Below are positions 25,942 to 33,214 of a stretch of DNA of 64,000 nucleotides, one piece after another; position 1 is the stretch's first letter, and each line of letters opens with the position of its first letter. Source of the DNA: an uncultured Clostridium sp. (GTDB lineage: Bacteria > Bacillota > Clostridia > TANB77 > CAG-508). The notes beneath the pieces were generated by a model that saw nothing but the letters and a program-made list of their open reading frames with translations, searched no databases and was not told where the DNA came from. Both the position numbers and the translations under genes were made by a program. The stretch covers positions 1 to 64,000 of the forward strand of contig CAMMTN010000002.1 in the NCBI GenBank assembly GCA_946499885.1, read 5' to 3'.

Positions 25942-26739
25942 CTACTCAATGTTTTTAGTCAAATCAGTTCCTAAATCTAAATAGTCATTAATTATTTGTT
26001 GTTTTAGAAGTTCATCTTCTCCTGCTTGCTTTAAAGCTTCTTGTCCAAACATATAACAACTACTTTTATATACAACTTCTTGATTTTCTGGAACTACTGT
26101 CTTGATTTTTGAATTTTGATTATATAATTCATCGTGCCATTTATGAGTCCTATTATTTATTTTTGCTAATTCTACTTCCAATCTTTTTAGTTGTTGTAAA
26201 TTTAAATCTTCCAAAGTAGTCCACAGTTCTCTATTTATTACAACTGATAAATCTGTTACTACTATTCCTTGCTTTCTACATAATTCATTAATTGCTATTT
26301 TTACTATCTTCATTGCATCTTCATAACTTATAAATACATTTGTATAAATTTCCTCTTTTTTATTTCTTAATTTATACGCTTCCACTTTTACCATATCTTG
26401 TCCGCTTGCTATTCCATTATCTACACCAAATCCACAAAAACCTAATGCTCTTCCTATTGCAGATGTCTCACAATTTTCTAACATCGAAATACTATTTACT
26501 AATCCTTTTTTTACTTCACTTGCATAACCAGTTGCTAATTCTTTTTCATCTTCTCCATATATTGTTGCTTTTATTGTTACATCATTTTCTGTCTTATCTA
26601 TAATTTCAGTTAATATTTTTCCATTTGGATTTAATTTTCTAAATGCAAGAACTCTTTCACTTACTTCTGCATACTTCTTTCCTTTTATGTCTGTCTTTTG
26701 AATTTCATTGTTAACTCTTTCCAATTCTTTATATTCCAT
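25942..26739 (-). CDS. Phage recombination (ERF/Rad52-type) protein candidate
   Basis: 265 residues from ATG 26739, which shares its A with the previous TAA (TAATG). Contains GKKYAEVSERVLAFRKLNPN and SMLENCETSAIGRALGFCGF, a motif seen in proteins at the single-strand annealing position of many Firmicute phages. Assignment rests on this motif and the neighbours. Confidence 0.5.
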   Translation of the reverse strand: MEYKELERVNNEIQKTDIKGKKYAEVSERVLAFRKLNPNGKILTEIIDKTENDVTIKATIYGEDEKELATGYASEVKKGLVNSISMLENCETSAIGRALGFCGFGVDNGIASGQDMVKVEAYKLRNKKEEIYTNVFISYEDAMKIVKIAINELCRKQGIVVTDLSVVINRELWTTLEDLNLQQLKRLEVELAKINNRTHKWHDELYNQNSKIKTVVPENQEVVYKSSCYMFGQEALKQAGEDELLKQQIINDYLDLGTDLTKNIE

Positions 26740-26954
26740 TAGATTGCTTCCTCCCAATAATCTTTTTCTTGTTGATTTTCTTCTCTTCTTCTCTCTTCTT
26801 CTAGCTTTTCTGATACTTCTTCTAATTCGTTTTCCGCCTCAAATTTAATGTCATTTATTAAATCTATATAATATTTATCGTTTATATCATCTACTAATAT
26901 GTCTAAAGTTCTTACTATATTGTCTAATTCATCATATCTATCTTGATAATCCAT
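26739..26954 (-). CDS. Small acidic coiled-coil phage protein
   Basis: 71 residues, almost entirely charged helix (EAENELEEVSEKLEEERRRE). Translationally coupled to the next gene through TAATG. Function unknown. Confidence 0.5.
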   Translation of the reverse strand: MDYQDRYDELDNIVRTLDILVDDINDKYYIDLINDIKFEAENELEEVSEKLEEERRREENQQEKDYWEEAI

Positions 26955-27020
26955 TTGACTTCCTTTCTACTCTTGTGCTATAATTAGTTCAAGAGTTCAT
27001 ATATTTGAATTTTATTTGAA

Positions 27021-27347
27021 TTAGTTGTTGGCTTGGTAATCTTCAACTAATTCTTTTATTTTAGCGATTTTTAAATCGTCTCTTCCATAGTTGTTTTGCT
27101 CTAATACTGTTTTTATACATTCTATTTGTCTGTCTTGTAACTCCGTTCTTTTCATTTCTGTATCATAATCATTTCTAGCTTTGTCTCTTTCTACTTTTAG
27201 TTTGTCAATAGCCTCATCTCTATTTTTTATCATTGCACCTTTATTTGCTATTTCTCTCTCTGCATCATTTATTCTATTAATGCTAAACAATGCACAAGTT
27301 GCATAACCAGTAAATATTCCGCATAAGCATCCAAATACTGCTAACAT
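27021..27347 (-). CDS. Membrane-anchored coiled-coil phage protein
   Basis: 108 residues: an N-terminal hydrophobic segment (LAVFGCLCGIFTGYATCALF) then a long coiled coil (DEAIDKLKVERDKARNDYDT). Preceded by AGGAGG. Function unknown. Confidence 0.5.
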   Translation of the reverse strand: MLAVFGCLCGIFTGYATCALFSINRINDAEREIANKGAMIKNRDEAIDKLKVERDKARNDYDTEMKRTELQDRQIECIKTVLEQNNYGRDDLKIAKIKELVEDYQANN

Positions 27348-27362
27348 TACACTTCCTCCTTT

Positions 27363-27491
27363 CTAAATCAAACTTGTTATATAACCTGCCAATACACATG
27401 GCACTATCAACATTGCTAAAACCATTGTTGCACCTATTACATTACATACTGCTTGTCCTATTTTGCAGTATATCTTTTGTTCTCTACTCAT
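27363..27491 (-). CDS. 42-residue phage membrane protein
   Basis: MSREQKIYCKIGQAVCNVIG followed by one membrane helix (TMVLAMLIVPCVLAGYITSL). Stop is TAG at 27363. It fills an otherwise empty 148-base gap between the coiled-coil and excisionase-like genes. Confidence 0.45.
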   Translation of the reverse strand: MSREQKIYCKIGQAVCNVIGATMVLAMLIVPCVLAGYITSLI

Positions 27492-27496
27492 CTTTA

Positions 27497-27766
27497 TCAC
27501 TTCCCTTCACATAAATAATCGTGTCTTTTGGTCATATACTCATTTAATGCTTGTCTACTTACTTTAAATGGCTTTGTGTACCTTTGTACTGGCAATTCTG
27601 GGTCATTAAACATTTTCTGTACCATATTAGTTCCTATATCAAATTCTGTATGAACTTGCTCTATTGTAAGTAATTCATATTGCGCCTCATTTTGTTTAAT
27701 CTGTTGTTGTAATAATTCATTCGTTTTCTTTATCTCTGCTAAAATTTCTTTTTCCACTTTTTTCAT
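27497..27766 (-). CDS. Excisionase-like DNA-binding protein
   Basis: 89 residues: an N-terminal coiled coil, then a winged-helix/excisionase-type domain (LLTIEQVHTEFDIGTNMVQK, PVQRYTKPFKVSRQALNEYM). Either the Xis of this prophage or an early regulator. Preceded by GAGATG-type purine-rich site. Confidence 0.6.
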   Translation of the reverse strand: MKKVEKEILAEIKKTNELLQQQIKQNEAQYELLTIEQVHTEFDIGTNMVQKMFNDPELPVQRYTKPFKVSRQALNEYMTKRHDYLCEGK

Positions 27767-27777
27767 CTCCTCTCTTT

Positions 27778-27791
27778 TGGTTGTGCTGTGC
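27778..27791 (+). repeat. 14-mer TGGTTGTGCTGTGC, copy 1 of 3
   Basis: Identical 14-mers lie at 27778-27791 and 28338-28351 (plus orientation) and at 30341-30354 (inverted), all in the lysogeny/switch region. Copy 1 touches the -35 of a plus-strand promoter, copy 2 encodes the end of the Cro-like protein, copy 3 lies between the structured RNA and the integrase. Confidence 0.75.
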
Positions 27792-27821
27792 TTTACTTTT
27801 TCTTTACCACCATGTTATAAT
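27792..27821 (+). promoter_or_regulatory. Putative promoter of the 27844 gene
   Basis: TTTACT (27792-27797), 18-base spacer, TATAAT (27816-27821), 22 bases before ATG 27844. The 14-mer repeat ends at the base before the -35. Confidence 0.5.
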
Positions 27822-27843
27822 TCTGTTGAAAGGTGGTGCATTT

Positions 27844-28194
27844 ATGGAATGGTTTTCTTATGCAGTAGCTGTAATTCTTTTAATATCTTCTGTTGTTTCT
27901 CCTTGGTTAGTTACTCGCGAAAATAATAAACAACAATTAAAATTACGAAAATTAGATTTGTTTGAAATTGCTAAAAGAAATGTTTTAGAAAATTTTATTA
28001 ATTGTGCTAGTAAATACGTTAACTCTTTTTCGCCAAAGGAACATGAAGAATATTTATGTGCTCTAAATTCTTTATATATTTATTTTGACAATATTCCTAG
28101 TGAAATACAAAATCTAACCTCTAATGTAAAACAATTTCCTAGTGAGTTAACCAATATTGTTCAAGTTCTATCAAAACAAATAGTGAAAGAATAA
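27844..28194 (+). CDS. Single-TM protein of the lysogeny arm (moron candidate)
   Basis: 116 residues from ATG 27844 with AAAGGTGG upstream. One N-terminal membrane helix (WFSYAVAVILLISSVVSPWL) and a helical cytoplasmic domain. It runs opposite to its early-gene neighbours, has its own promoter, and lies between two direct copies of the 14-mer. A superinfection-exclusion role is possible but unproven. The layout resembles the 4532 gene, including the ribosome site. Confidence 0.65.
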   Translation: MEWFSYAVAVILLISSVVSPWLVTRENNKQQLKLRKLDLFEIAKRNVLENFINCASKYVNSFSPKEHEEYLCALNSLYIYFDNIPSEIQNLTSNVKQFPSELTNIVQVLSKQIVKE

Positions 28195-28324
28195 TATTTA
28201 ATATTACATAGACTGCGTATATCCATGTTGTTTCGTGGTCTATTTTTTTGTGCCAATTTATTAATACTGCTATTCCTACTATTGTTATAATTACCATTCC
28301 TAAAATTACTCTAAACCAATTCAT
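28139..28324 (-). CDS. Small two-TM phage protein
   Basis: 61 residues, two membrane helices (VILGMVIITIVGIAVLI, YAVYVILNIILSLFVLIE), AGGAGG before the ATG. Its 3' end overlaps the convergent 27844 gene by 56 bp. Confidence 0.5.
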   Translation of the reverse strand: MNWFRVILGMVIITIVGIAVLINWHKKIDHETTWIYAVYVILNIILSLFVLIELEQYWLTH

Positions 28325-28332
28325 ACTTCCTC

Positions 28333-28596
28333 CTATATGGTTGTGCTGTGCTTATTTTTAGGTTTACTTTTGTCAACATTTTTAATAAAAAAAATATCAT
28401 CGAAGTTGCAATTTAATGCCTTACAAATATTAACTGCTAATTCAGGACTTGGGTTTCTTTCTCCCTTAGTTAATAATGTAATTGATGTTGGATTTGATTT
28501 TGCTCTTTTAGCTAGTTCTCTATAGCTAAATCCTGCTGTTACTATTCTTTCAATAAAGGCATCTAAATCTTTTATATATACTGTTCTATTTGCCAT
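28333..28596 (-). CDS. XRE-family Cro-like regulator
   Basis: 87 residues with a clear HTH_3 domain (FSYRELAKRAKSNPTSITLL, then ELAVNICKALNCNFDDIFFI). First gene of the leftward early operon, divergent from the S24 repressor: the Cro position. Its last codons are the second 14-mer repeat copy. Confidence 0.75.
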   Translation of the reverse strand: MANRTVYIKDLDAFIERIVTAGFSYRELAKRAKSNPTSITLLTKGERNPSPELAVNICKALNCNFDDIFFIKNVDKSKPKNKHSTTI

Positions 28597-28619
28597 TTTA
28601 TTTTACACCGCCTTTCGTT

Positions 28620-28635
28620 GTTTACTGTTGTAAAC
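28620..28635. promoter_or_regulatory. Operator 1 of the lysogeny switch
   Basis: Palindrome GTTTAC-tgtt-GTAAAC, abutting the -10 of the leftward promoter, so bound repressor would block the early operon. Matches operator 2 in its TTTACnnnnGTAAA core. Confidence 0.7.
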
Positions 28636-28663
28636 ATTATAGCATATAGTTTTCAAATGTCAA
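28636..28663 (-). promoter_or_regulatory. Leftward early promoter
   Basis: Minus strand TTGACA (28658-28663), 16-base spacer, TATAAT (28636-28641). Drives the Cro-like gene and the replication operon. Confidence 0.75.
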
Positions 28664-28689
28664 TACTTTTTTAAAATTTTTGCAAAATT

Positions 28690-28719
28690 ATTTACAAATG
28701 TAAATTTTCGTAGTATAAT
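28690..28719 (+). promoter_or_regulatory. Repressor promoter with overlapping operator 2
   Basis: TTTACA (28691-28696), 17-base spacer, TATAAT (28714-28719). The -35 lies inside the palindrome ATTTAC-aaat-GTAAAT (28690-28705), suggesting autoregulation of the S24 repressor. Confidence 0.7.
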
Positions 28720-28743
28720 CACTTATATAAGGAGGCAAATGAA

Positions 28744-29415
28744 ATGGAATTTTCAACGCAAGAACTTGCCAAATATTTAAGAACTATACGAGAAAATATA
28801 GGTTATAGTATATATGATGTAAACAAACTATGTGATATTTCTCCTAGTTATTTATCATTAATGGAAAATGGTAAAAGAAGACCTAGTCCAGTTATTTTGA
28901 AAAAGCTATCATCTATATATCATATTGATTACAATGATTTACTTATAAAAGCTGGTTTTTCAGACTTAATAGAAGACGAAAAAAAATCTAAAATTAAAAC
29001 TGACATATTAGGTAATCCAGTAGCTTCTGTTCCGCTTCTAGGCTCTGTCAAAGCAGGTTATAACTATTTAGCACAAGAAAATTGGATAGGTACTGTTGAT
29101 GTAGAAACTAGTCTTGTAGGAGATGGCAAAGATTATTTTGCATTAAAAGTCAAGGGTGACAGTATGGCTCCAGTATTTCTTGAAAATGATATAGTTATAA
29201 TAAAGAAACAAAATGATTGTGAAAATAATGAATATGCTGTTGTTATAATAAACGGAGATGAGGGTACTTTAAAGAAGATAAAGAAAACAGATAATGGCAT
29301 TATCTTACAGCCTTTAAATCCTGCATATGGTCCAGTAATGTATACTAAAGAAGAAATGGAAACAATACCTATTATAATAGTAGGTGTAGTAAAACAGTTA
29401 AAAAGAGAGTTTTAG
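28744..29415 (+). CDS. CI-type S24 (LexA-like) prophage repressor
   Basis: 223 residues; AAGGAGG upstream. The N-terminal HTH (TIRENIGYSIYDVNKLCDIS, LSLMENGKRRPSP) is followed by an S24 peptidase domain with a likely Ala-Gly cleavage site (SVKAGYNY), catalytic Ser in KVKGDSMAP and Lys in DEGTLKKIKK. RecA-triggered self-cleavage would induce the phage. The DUF3800 gene starts 12 bases downstream, so both are probably expressed in the lysogen. Confidence 0.9.
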   Translation: MEFSTQELAKYLRTIRENIGYSIYDVNKLCDISPSYLSLMENGKRRPSPVILKKLSSIYHIDYNDLLIKAGFSDLIEDEKKSKIKTDILGNPVASVPLLGSVKAGYNYLAQENWIGTVDVETSLVGDGKDYFALKVKGDSMAPVFLENDIVIIKKQNDCENNEYAVVIINGDEGTLKKIKKTDNGIILQPLNPAYGPVMYTKEEMETIPIIIVGVVKQLKREF

Positions 29416-29427
29416 AAGGAGTACAAT

Positions 29428-30139
29428 ATGGAATATAATGTGTATATAGATGAGAGTCGGAGATGAAGGTATAAAAAGAGGAAGTAAGTGGTTTATTCTT
29501 ACTGCAATTATTGTTCCAAAAGAATATGATTTAACTTTATCAAACAAAATCGTTAAAATAAAAGAATCAATGAATATGAATAGAAAAGATCAACTTCACT
29601 GGAATAGAATTTTAAAATATGATAAAAAAATTCAAATTATTTACGACATTGTAGCCGAAAACTTTAAAATTATACATGTTGCTATTAATACTGATGAAAT
29701 AAATAAACTTAAATCTAAGGATTTATATCCATATTTTATGAGTTATTTAATAGAAAGAGTATCTTATTATGTAACAAATAACAATGGAACTTGCAATATT
29801 TTTATAAGTACACGAAATGAAAATAATAAAGAAAAGAACATATATTTAAAAAATGAGCTTACTAATAAGAGAAAATATCATCATATAGCAATTAAATGTA
29901 TTAATGATATAAAATTTATTGATAACAGAGATAGGAATCTACTTCAATTAGCGGATGTTTGTTGTAGTTCTTTTGCTCAAGCAATTAAGTATAATACTGT
30001 ACAAGAATGGGAATATGTAATAAAATTGAAAGCTAATCTATGGAATTATAAAGGTTTAATTATTGGTTATGGAATTAAATTCTATCCACCTGTTGACTGG
30101 TTTAAAATTTTTCCAAATCTACTATATATAACAGCATAA
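29428..30139 (+). CDS. DUF3800 protein, requires a CGG +1 shift
   Basis: ATG 29428 follows AGAAGGAG. The zero frame MEYNVYIDES meets in-frame CGG at 29458-29460 and stops two codons later. Skipping the C at 29458 gives GDEGIKRGSKWFILTAIIVP and 226 residues to the end, restoring the family's opening YIDESGDEG. Later motifs (RKDQLHWNRI, NRDRNLLQLADVCCSSFAQA) are typical of DUF3800, thought to be RNase H-like. The joined product is 236 residues. An internal ATG at 29450 would lose the first conserved acidic residues. It is co-directional with the repressor and followed by a structured RNA candidate. Confidence 0.88.
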
Positions 30140-30140
30140 A

Positions 30141-30240
30141 AAAGAGTAATCCCCCCGATTACGTTATCCCATACGTCTAAGCGTACTGCCAATAGACAAG
30201 CTATCGACCCGTAATTTATTCGGCGAACGAATTACTCTTT
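30141..30240 (+). ncRNA. Compact structured RNA candidate next to DUF3800
   Basis: 100 bases closed by a perfect 10-bp stem AAAGAGTAAT/ATTACTCTTT, starting two bases after the DUF3800 stop codon. Inside: a 7-bp stem GATTACG/CGTAATT (one G-T pair), two 4-bp hairpins TACG/CGTA and ATAG/CTAT, an alternative ATTCG/CGAAT hairpin, and C-rich single strands (C6, ATCCC, GACCC). It is much richer in G+C than its surroundings and has no ORF. Structured RNAs beside DUF3800 genes are a described class (DUF3800 RNA motifs). The G-T pair favours the plus strand, but the minus strand is not excluded. Confidence 0.6.
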
Positions 30241-30375
30241 ATATATATATTATACATTTTTTCATAAAAAATGCAAGTATTTTATGAAAAAAAAACAAAT
30301 TTCTTATTTTGTAAAAGAATTAGAAAGTGTTTGAGTCTTCGCACAGCACAACCACTATTCTAATTCCGAACATCA

Positions 30376-30430
30376 CTATTGAAAGTGACTACTCTATAAT
30401 TATACATTAGAGTACTTTCATTTTCAATAG
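30376..30430. repeat. Imperfect inverted repeat before the integrase
   Basis: CTATTGAAA.. pairs with ..TTTTCAATAG, with an inner TACTCTA/TAGAGTA stem and the loop TAATTATACAT. About 40 bases upstream of the int start; it could be a regulator or integrase arm site. Confidence 0.5.
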
Positions 30431-30471
30431 TTTATTAGTAATAAATTAAAGAAATTGGAGGTATTTTTATT

Positions 30472-31668
30472 ATGGGAAAAAAAGTAAAAGGTAATGGAGA
30501 AGGAACTATATATTTTAGCGAAATATTAAATAAATGGGTAGCTCAATATGTAGAACCTTCTGGAAAAAGAAAAACATTAACACAAAGAAAAAATGAAAAA
30601 GTAAGTGACTTTAAAAAAAGATTTACTAACATTATAAACGAAATAAATAATAATACTTATATTGAATCTACTGATACCAGTATGTACAATATATTAAAAG
30701 ATTATATTGATAATAACTATAGTACTGGTATTACTAACGATAATACTTATAAAAGAAATATAGAGAATTTAAAATTATTAGAAAAATGTTGTAAAAGTTT
30801 CATATATAAGCCAATTCAAAAAGTTACCGTATTAGAAGTAAAAAAAGCATTGCCTAATTTAGTTGAACTACAAATAACTAATCCTAAAACAAATGAAATT
30901 ATATTAAAAAACTATTCTCAAACAGTAATAGATAAATTATATAGATTTCTTAATAAATGTTTTAAAATTGCAATTTCAGAAAGAATACTACAATATAATA
31001 TAATGGAGAATGAAAGTATACAAAAGCCTAAGTCTAAAAAAGAAAATTTAAAAGTAGAAGCCTTAACATTAGAAGAAGAAAAAAAATTAATCAATATTCT
31101 AAAAAAATCAGATCATAAATACAAAAACATTATTTTACTGACTCTTTTCACAGGAATGAGAATTGGAGAAACTTTAGCATTAACTTATGATAACATAGAC
31201 TTAAAAGAAAATACTTTATCCATTGAAAAAACTTTAACTAGAAACAAAGAAGATAAAGTTATCTTAGGAGATAAAACTAAAACTAGAACAGGTCAGCGCA
31301 CAATATATTTAAGTAATAATGCTAGAAATATTTTGGAAAATATTTTAAAAGAAAAAATTAGCAATATATATAATTTATTATTTTATGATTATGAAAAAAA
31401 TACTTATGTTACTCCTAACGAGATAAATTGTTATTTAAAAAGATTAAATGCTTCTTATAAATTTTGTACAGAAATTCATACACATATGCTACGACATACT
31501 TATGCTACTAGATGTATAGAATCTGGAATGTCTGCTAAAGTATTACAGAAAAATCTTGGCCATAAAAAAATCCAAACCACATTAGATACATATACCAGTG
31601 TTTTCGAAAAATTTAATAAAGATGAAAATGAAAAATATAATTTGTATATGAAACAAAATGGAATATAA
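30472..31668 (+). CDS. int: Tyrosine recombinase (phage integrase)
   Basis: 398 residues with TTGGAGG upstream. N-terminal arm-binding domain (GEGTIYFSEILNKWVAQYVE), SAM-like core-binding domain (residues ~70-170), catalytic domain with Arg in FTGMRIGETLALTYDNID, HMLRHTYATRC box and LGHKKIQTTLDTYTSV carrying the nucleophilic Tyr. It lies next to tRNA-Gln, the presumed target, and ends the prophage on this side. Confidence 0.95.
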   Translation: MGKKVKGNGEGTIYFSEILNKWVAQYVEPSGKRKTLTQRKNEKVSDFKKRFTNIINEINNNTYIESTDTSMYNILKDYIDNNYSTGITNDNTYKRNIENLKLLEKCCKSFIYKPIQKVTVLEVKKALPNLVELQITNPKTNEIILKNYSQTVIDKLYRFLNKCFKIAISERILQYNIMENESIQKPKSKKENLKVEALTLEEEKKLINILKKSDHKYKNIILLTLFTGMRIGETLALTYDNIDLKENTLSIEKTLTRNKEDKVILGDKTKTRTGQRTIYLSNNARNILENILKEKISNIYNLLFYDYEKNTYVTPNEINCYLKRLNASYKFCTEIHTHMLRHTYATRCIESGMSAKVLQKNLGHKKIQTTLDTYTSVFEKFNKDENEKYNLYMKQNGI

Positions 31669-31707
31669 AAAGCTATTGCATTACTATTGCATTAATTTAA
31701 AACTAAA

Positions 31708-31747
31708 AAAGCTATGAAACGTTGATATTTCAACACTTCATAGCTTT
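31708..31747. terminator. Bidirectional terminator between int and tRNA-Gln
   Basis: AAAGCTATGAA / TTCATAGCTTT outer stem with an inner GTTGA/TCAAC stem. A-rich on the left and T-rich on the right, so it can stop both int (plus) and the tRNA transcript (minus). Confidence 0.8.
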
Positions 31748-31753
31748 ACATTT

Positions 31754-31828
31754 TGGTTGGGCTGGCTAGATTCGAACTAGCGCATGCCAGAGTCAAAGTC
31801 TGGTGCCTTACCGCTTGGCTACAGCCCA
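31754..31828 (-). tRNA. tRNA-Gln (TTG)
   Basis: 75 nt: acceptor TGGGCTG/CAGCCCA, anticodon stem CCAGA/TCTGG with loop CTTTGAC, T arm CTAGTTCGAATCTAG, discriminator A, CCA encoded. Its 3' end faces the integrase, so the phage attachment core probably lies in this half of the gene. Confidence 0.95.
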
Positions 31829-31839
31829 ATATATTTTGA

Positions 31840-31917
31840 TGGGGTGGAAGATGGGACTCGAACCCACGGTCTTCAGTGCCACAAACTGACGCGTTAACCA
31901 ACTACGCTACATCCACC
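31840..31917 (-). tRNA. tRNA-His (GTG)
   Basis: Anticodon loop TTGTGGC, G-1 opposite C73 as required for HisRS, T loop TTCGAGT and encoded CCA. 11 bases upstream of tRNA-Gln, co-transcribed. Confidence 0.95.
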
Positions 31918-31986
31918 ATCTTCTTTATAAATGCATATATTATTTTACCCCATCATCTCATATTTGTCAACTATTTTTTCAAAATT

Positions 31987-32685
31987 TTATACTTCTTCTG
32001 CCCAAATTATTAATCTATTTTTTGTATCATCTGTACAAGTAGTTAAAGATATTTCTCTTTTTCCATTTGTATCTCTATTCATATAACTTGAATCACTTGT
32101 ACTTGTTTCATATTTTTTTGTTATCTCATAGGTTACTCTTTCTCCTGATATATCTGTTATATAAATTTTGTCTCCTTTTTGTAATTTTTTATTATTTGAG
32201 AAAAAAGTTCCATTTTTATAATTATGCCCTGCAAGTACAGTATTTCCTACTTGATTTATTTTATCTCCTGCTGGATATAAAACTACTATTCCAACATTTA
32301 ATGCTTTTAAGCCATTTTGATATTCTGGTATAATTGGATATTCTACATCTGTTGCTGGTATTTCTATAGTTCCTATTACATCAAATCCCATATATGTAAC
32401 TCCTGAACCTGAGCTACTTTGTTCATTGTTCGTAGTATTTTGATATATTGTATTTTCATCCACATCTGGAGTAACATCATTTAAAATCACTTCATTTTCT
32501 ACAGGCTTTGTAATAACTTTATTAGCAACACTATTTTGAAATTCCCCATAAGCATCTCCTGCTGCCTCTTCAATATAATACTTTCTATAAACATCTATCC
32601 CCCAGAATATTAATAGTCCTATAATTATAATTATAACAATAATAAGAATCACAGTTAATGTTTTACTATATTTATTATTAAACAT
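31987..32685 (-). CDS. Sortase (class D-like)
   Basis: About 232 residues from ATG 32685 (GGGAGGAAGG upstream; an ORF start at 32715 is less likely). N-terminal membrane anchor (LTVILIIVIIIIIGLLIFWG), a ~80-residue spacer, then a sortase beta barrel: catalytic His in TVLAGHNYKNG, Cys in ISLTTCTDD and Arg in KNRLIIWAEEV at the very C-terminus. It attaches LPxTG-like surface proteins to the wall. No substrate is visible in the window. Confidence 0.88.
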   Translation of the reverse strand: MFNNKYSKTLTVILIIVIIIIIGLLIFWGIDVYRKYYIEEAAGDAYGEFQNSVANKVITKPVENEVILNDVTPDVDENTIYQNTTNNEQSSSGSGVTYMGFDVIGTIEIPATDVEYPIIPEYQNGLKALNVGIVVLYPAGDKINQVGNTVLAGHNYKNGTFFSNNKKLQKGDKIYITDISGERVTYEITKKYETSTSDSSYMNRDTNGKREISLTTCTDDTKNRLIIWAEEV

Positions 32686-32763
32686 ATTCCTTCCTCCCTT
32701 GTTATTAGTTACCATAAATATATTATAACATATTTTTTTATAATAATCTACATTTTATTACTA

Positions 32764-33111
32764 TTAATCTACAATTTTGTCGCCTAATTTTTTTCCGCCA
32801 ATTACATGGAAATGAATATGCATAACTTCTTGTCCAGAATCTTTTCCGCAATTTGCAATAACTCTAAAACCATTTTGCGCAAATTTTTGTTCTTTTGATA
32901 TTTTATTTATAGTTTGATAAATATATGATATTAAATCTTTATCTTCTTCCTTTACCTCTAATAAAGTTGCAATATGTTTTTTAGGTACCACTAATATGTG
33001 AATTGGTGCTGCTGGATTAATATCTTTGAATGCTATAACTTTTTCATCTTCATACACAATTTCAGAAGGAATTTCTTTCTTTATTATTTTACAAAAAATA
33101 CAATCTTCCAT
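32764..33111 (-). CDS. HIT-family nucleotide hydrolase
   Basis: 115 residues from ATG 33111 (AGAGGA upstream). Begins MEDCIFCKIIKKEIPSEIVY and ends with the HIT triad HIHFHVIGGKKLG. Hint-type proteins hydrolyse adenosine phosphoramidates. Downstream of alaS. Confidence 0.92.
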   Translation of the reverse strand: MEDCIFCKIIKKEIPSEIVYEDEKVIAFKDINPAAPIHILVVPKKHIATLLEVKEEDKDLISYIYQTINKISKEQKFAQNGFRVIANCGKDSGQEVMHIHFHVIGGKKLGDKIVD

Positions 33112-33214
33112 TATTTTTCCTCTTTTCTTCAATTTTATTCATTTTATATATTTTTAATGTAATAGTTTCTTTTTTTGACAAAAGTGCTAAAAAATGCCTG
33201 TCCTAAATCTGACA

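Noticed and set aside
31754..31828. Precise attachment site coordinates
   Set aside because: The other end of the prophage is outside the window, so the duplicated core cannot be defined from this sequence alone.
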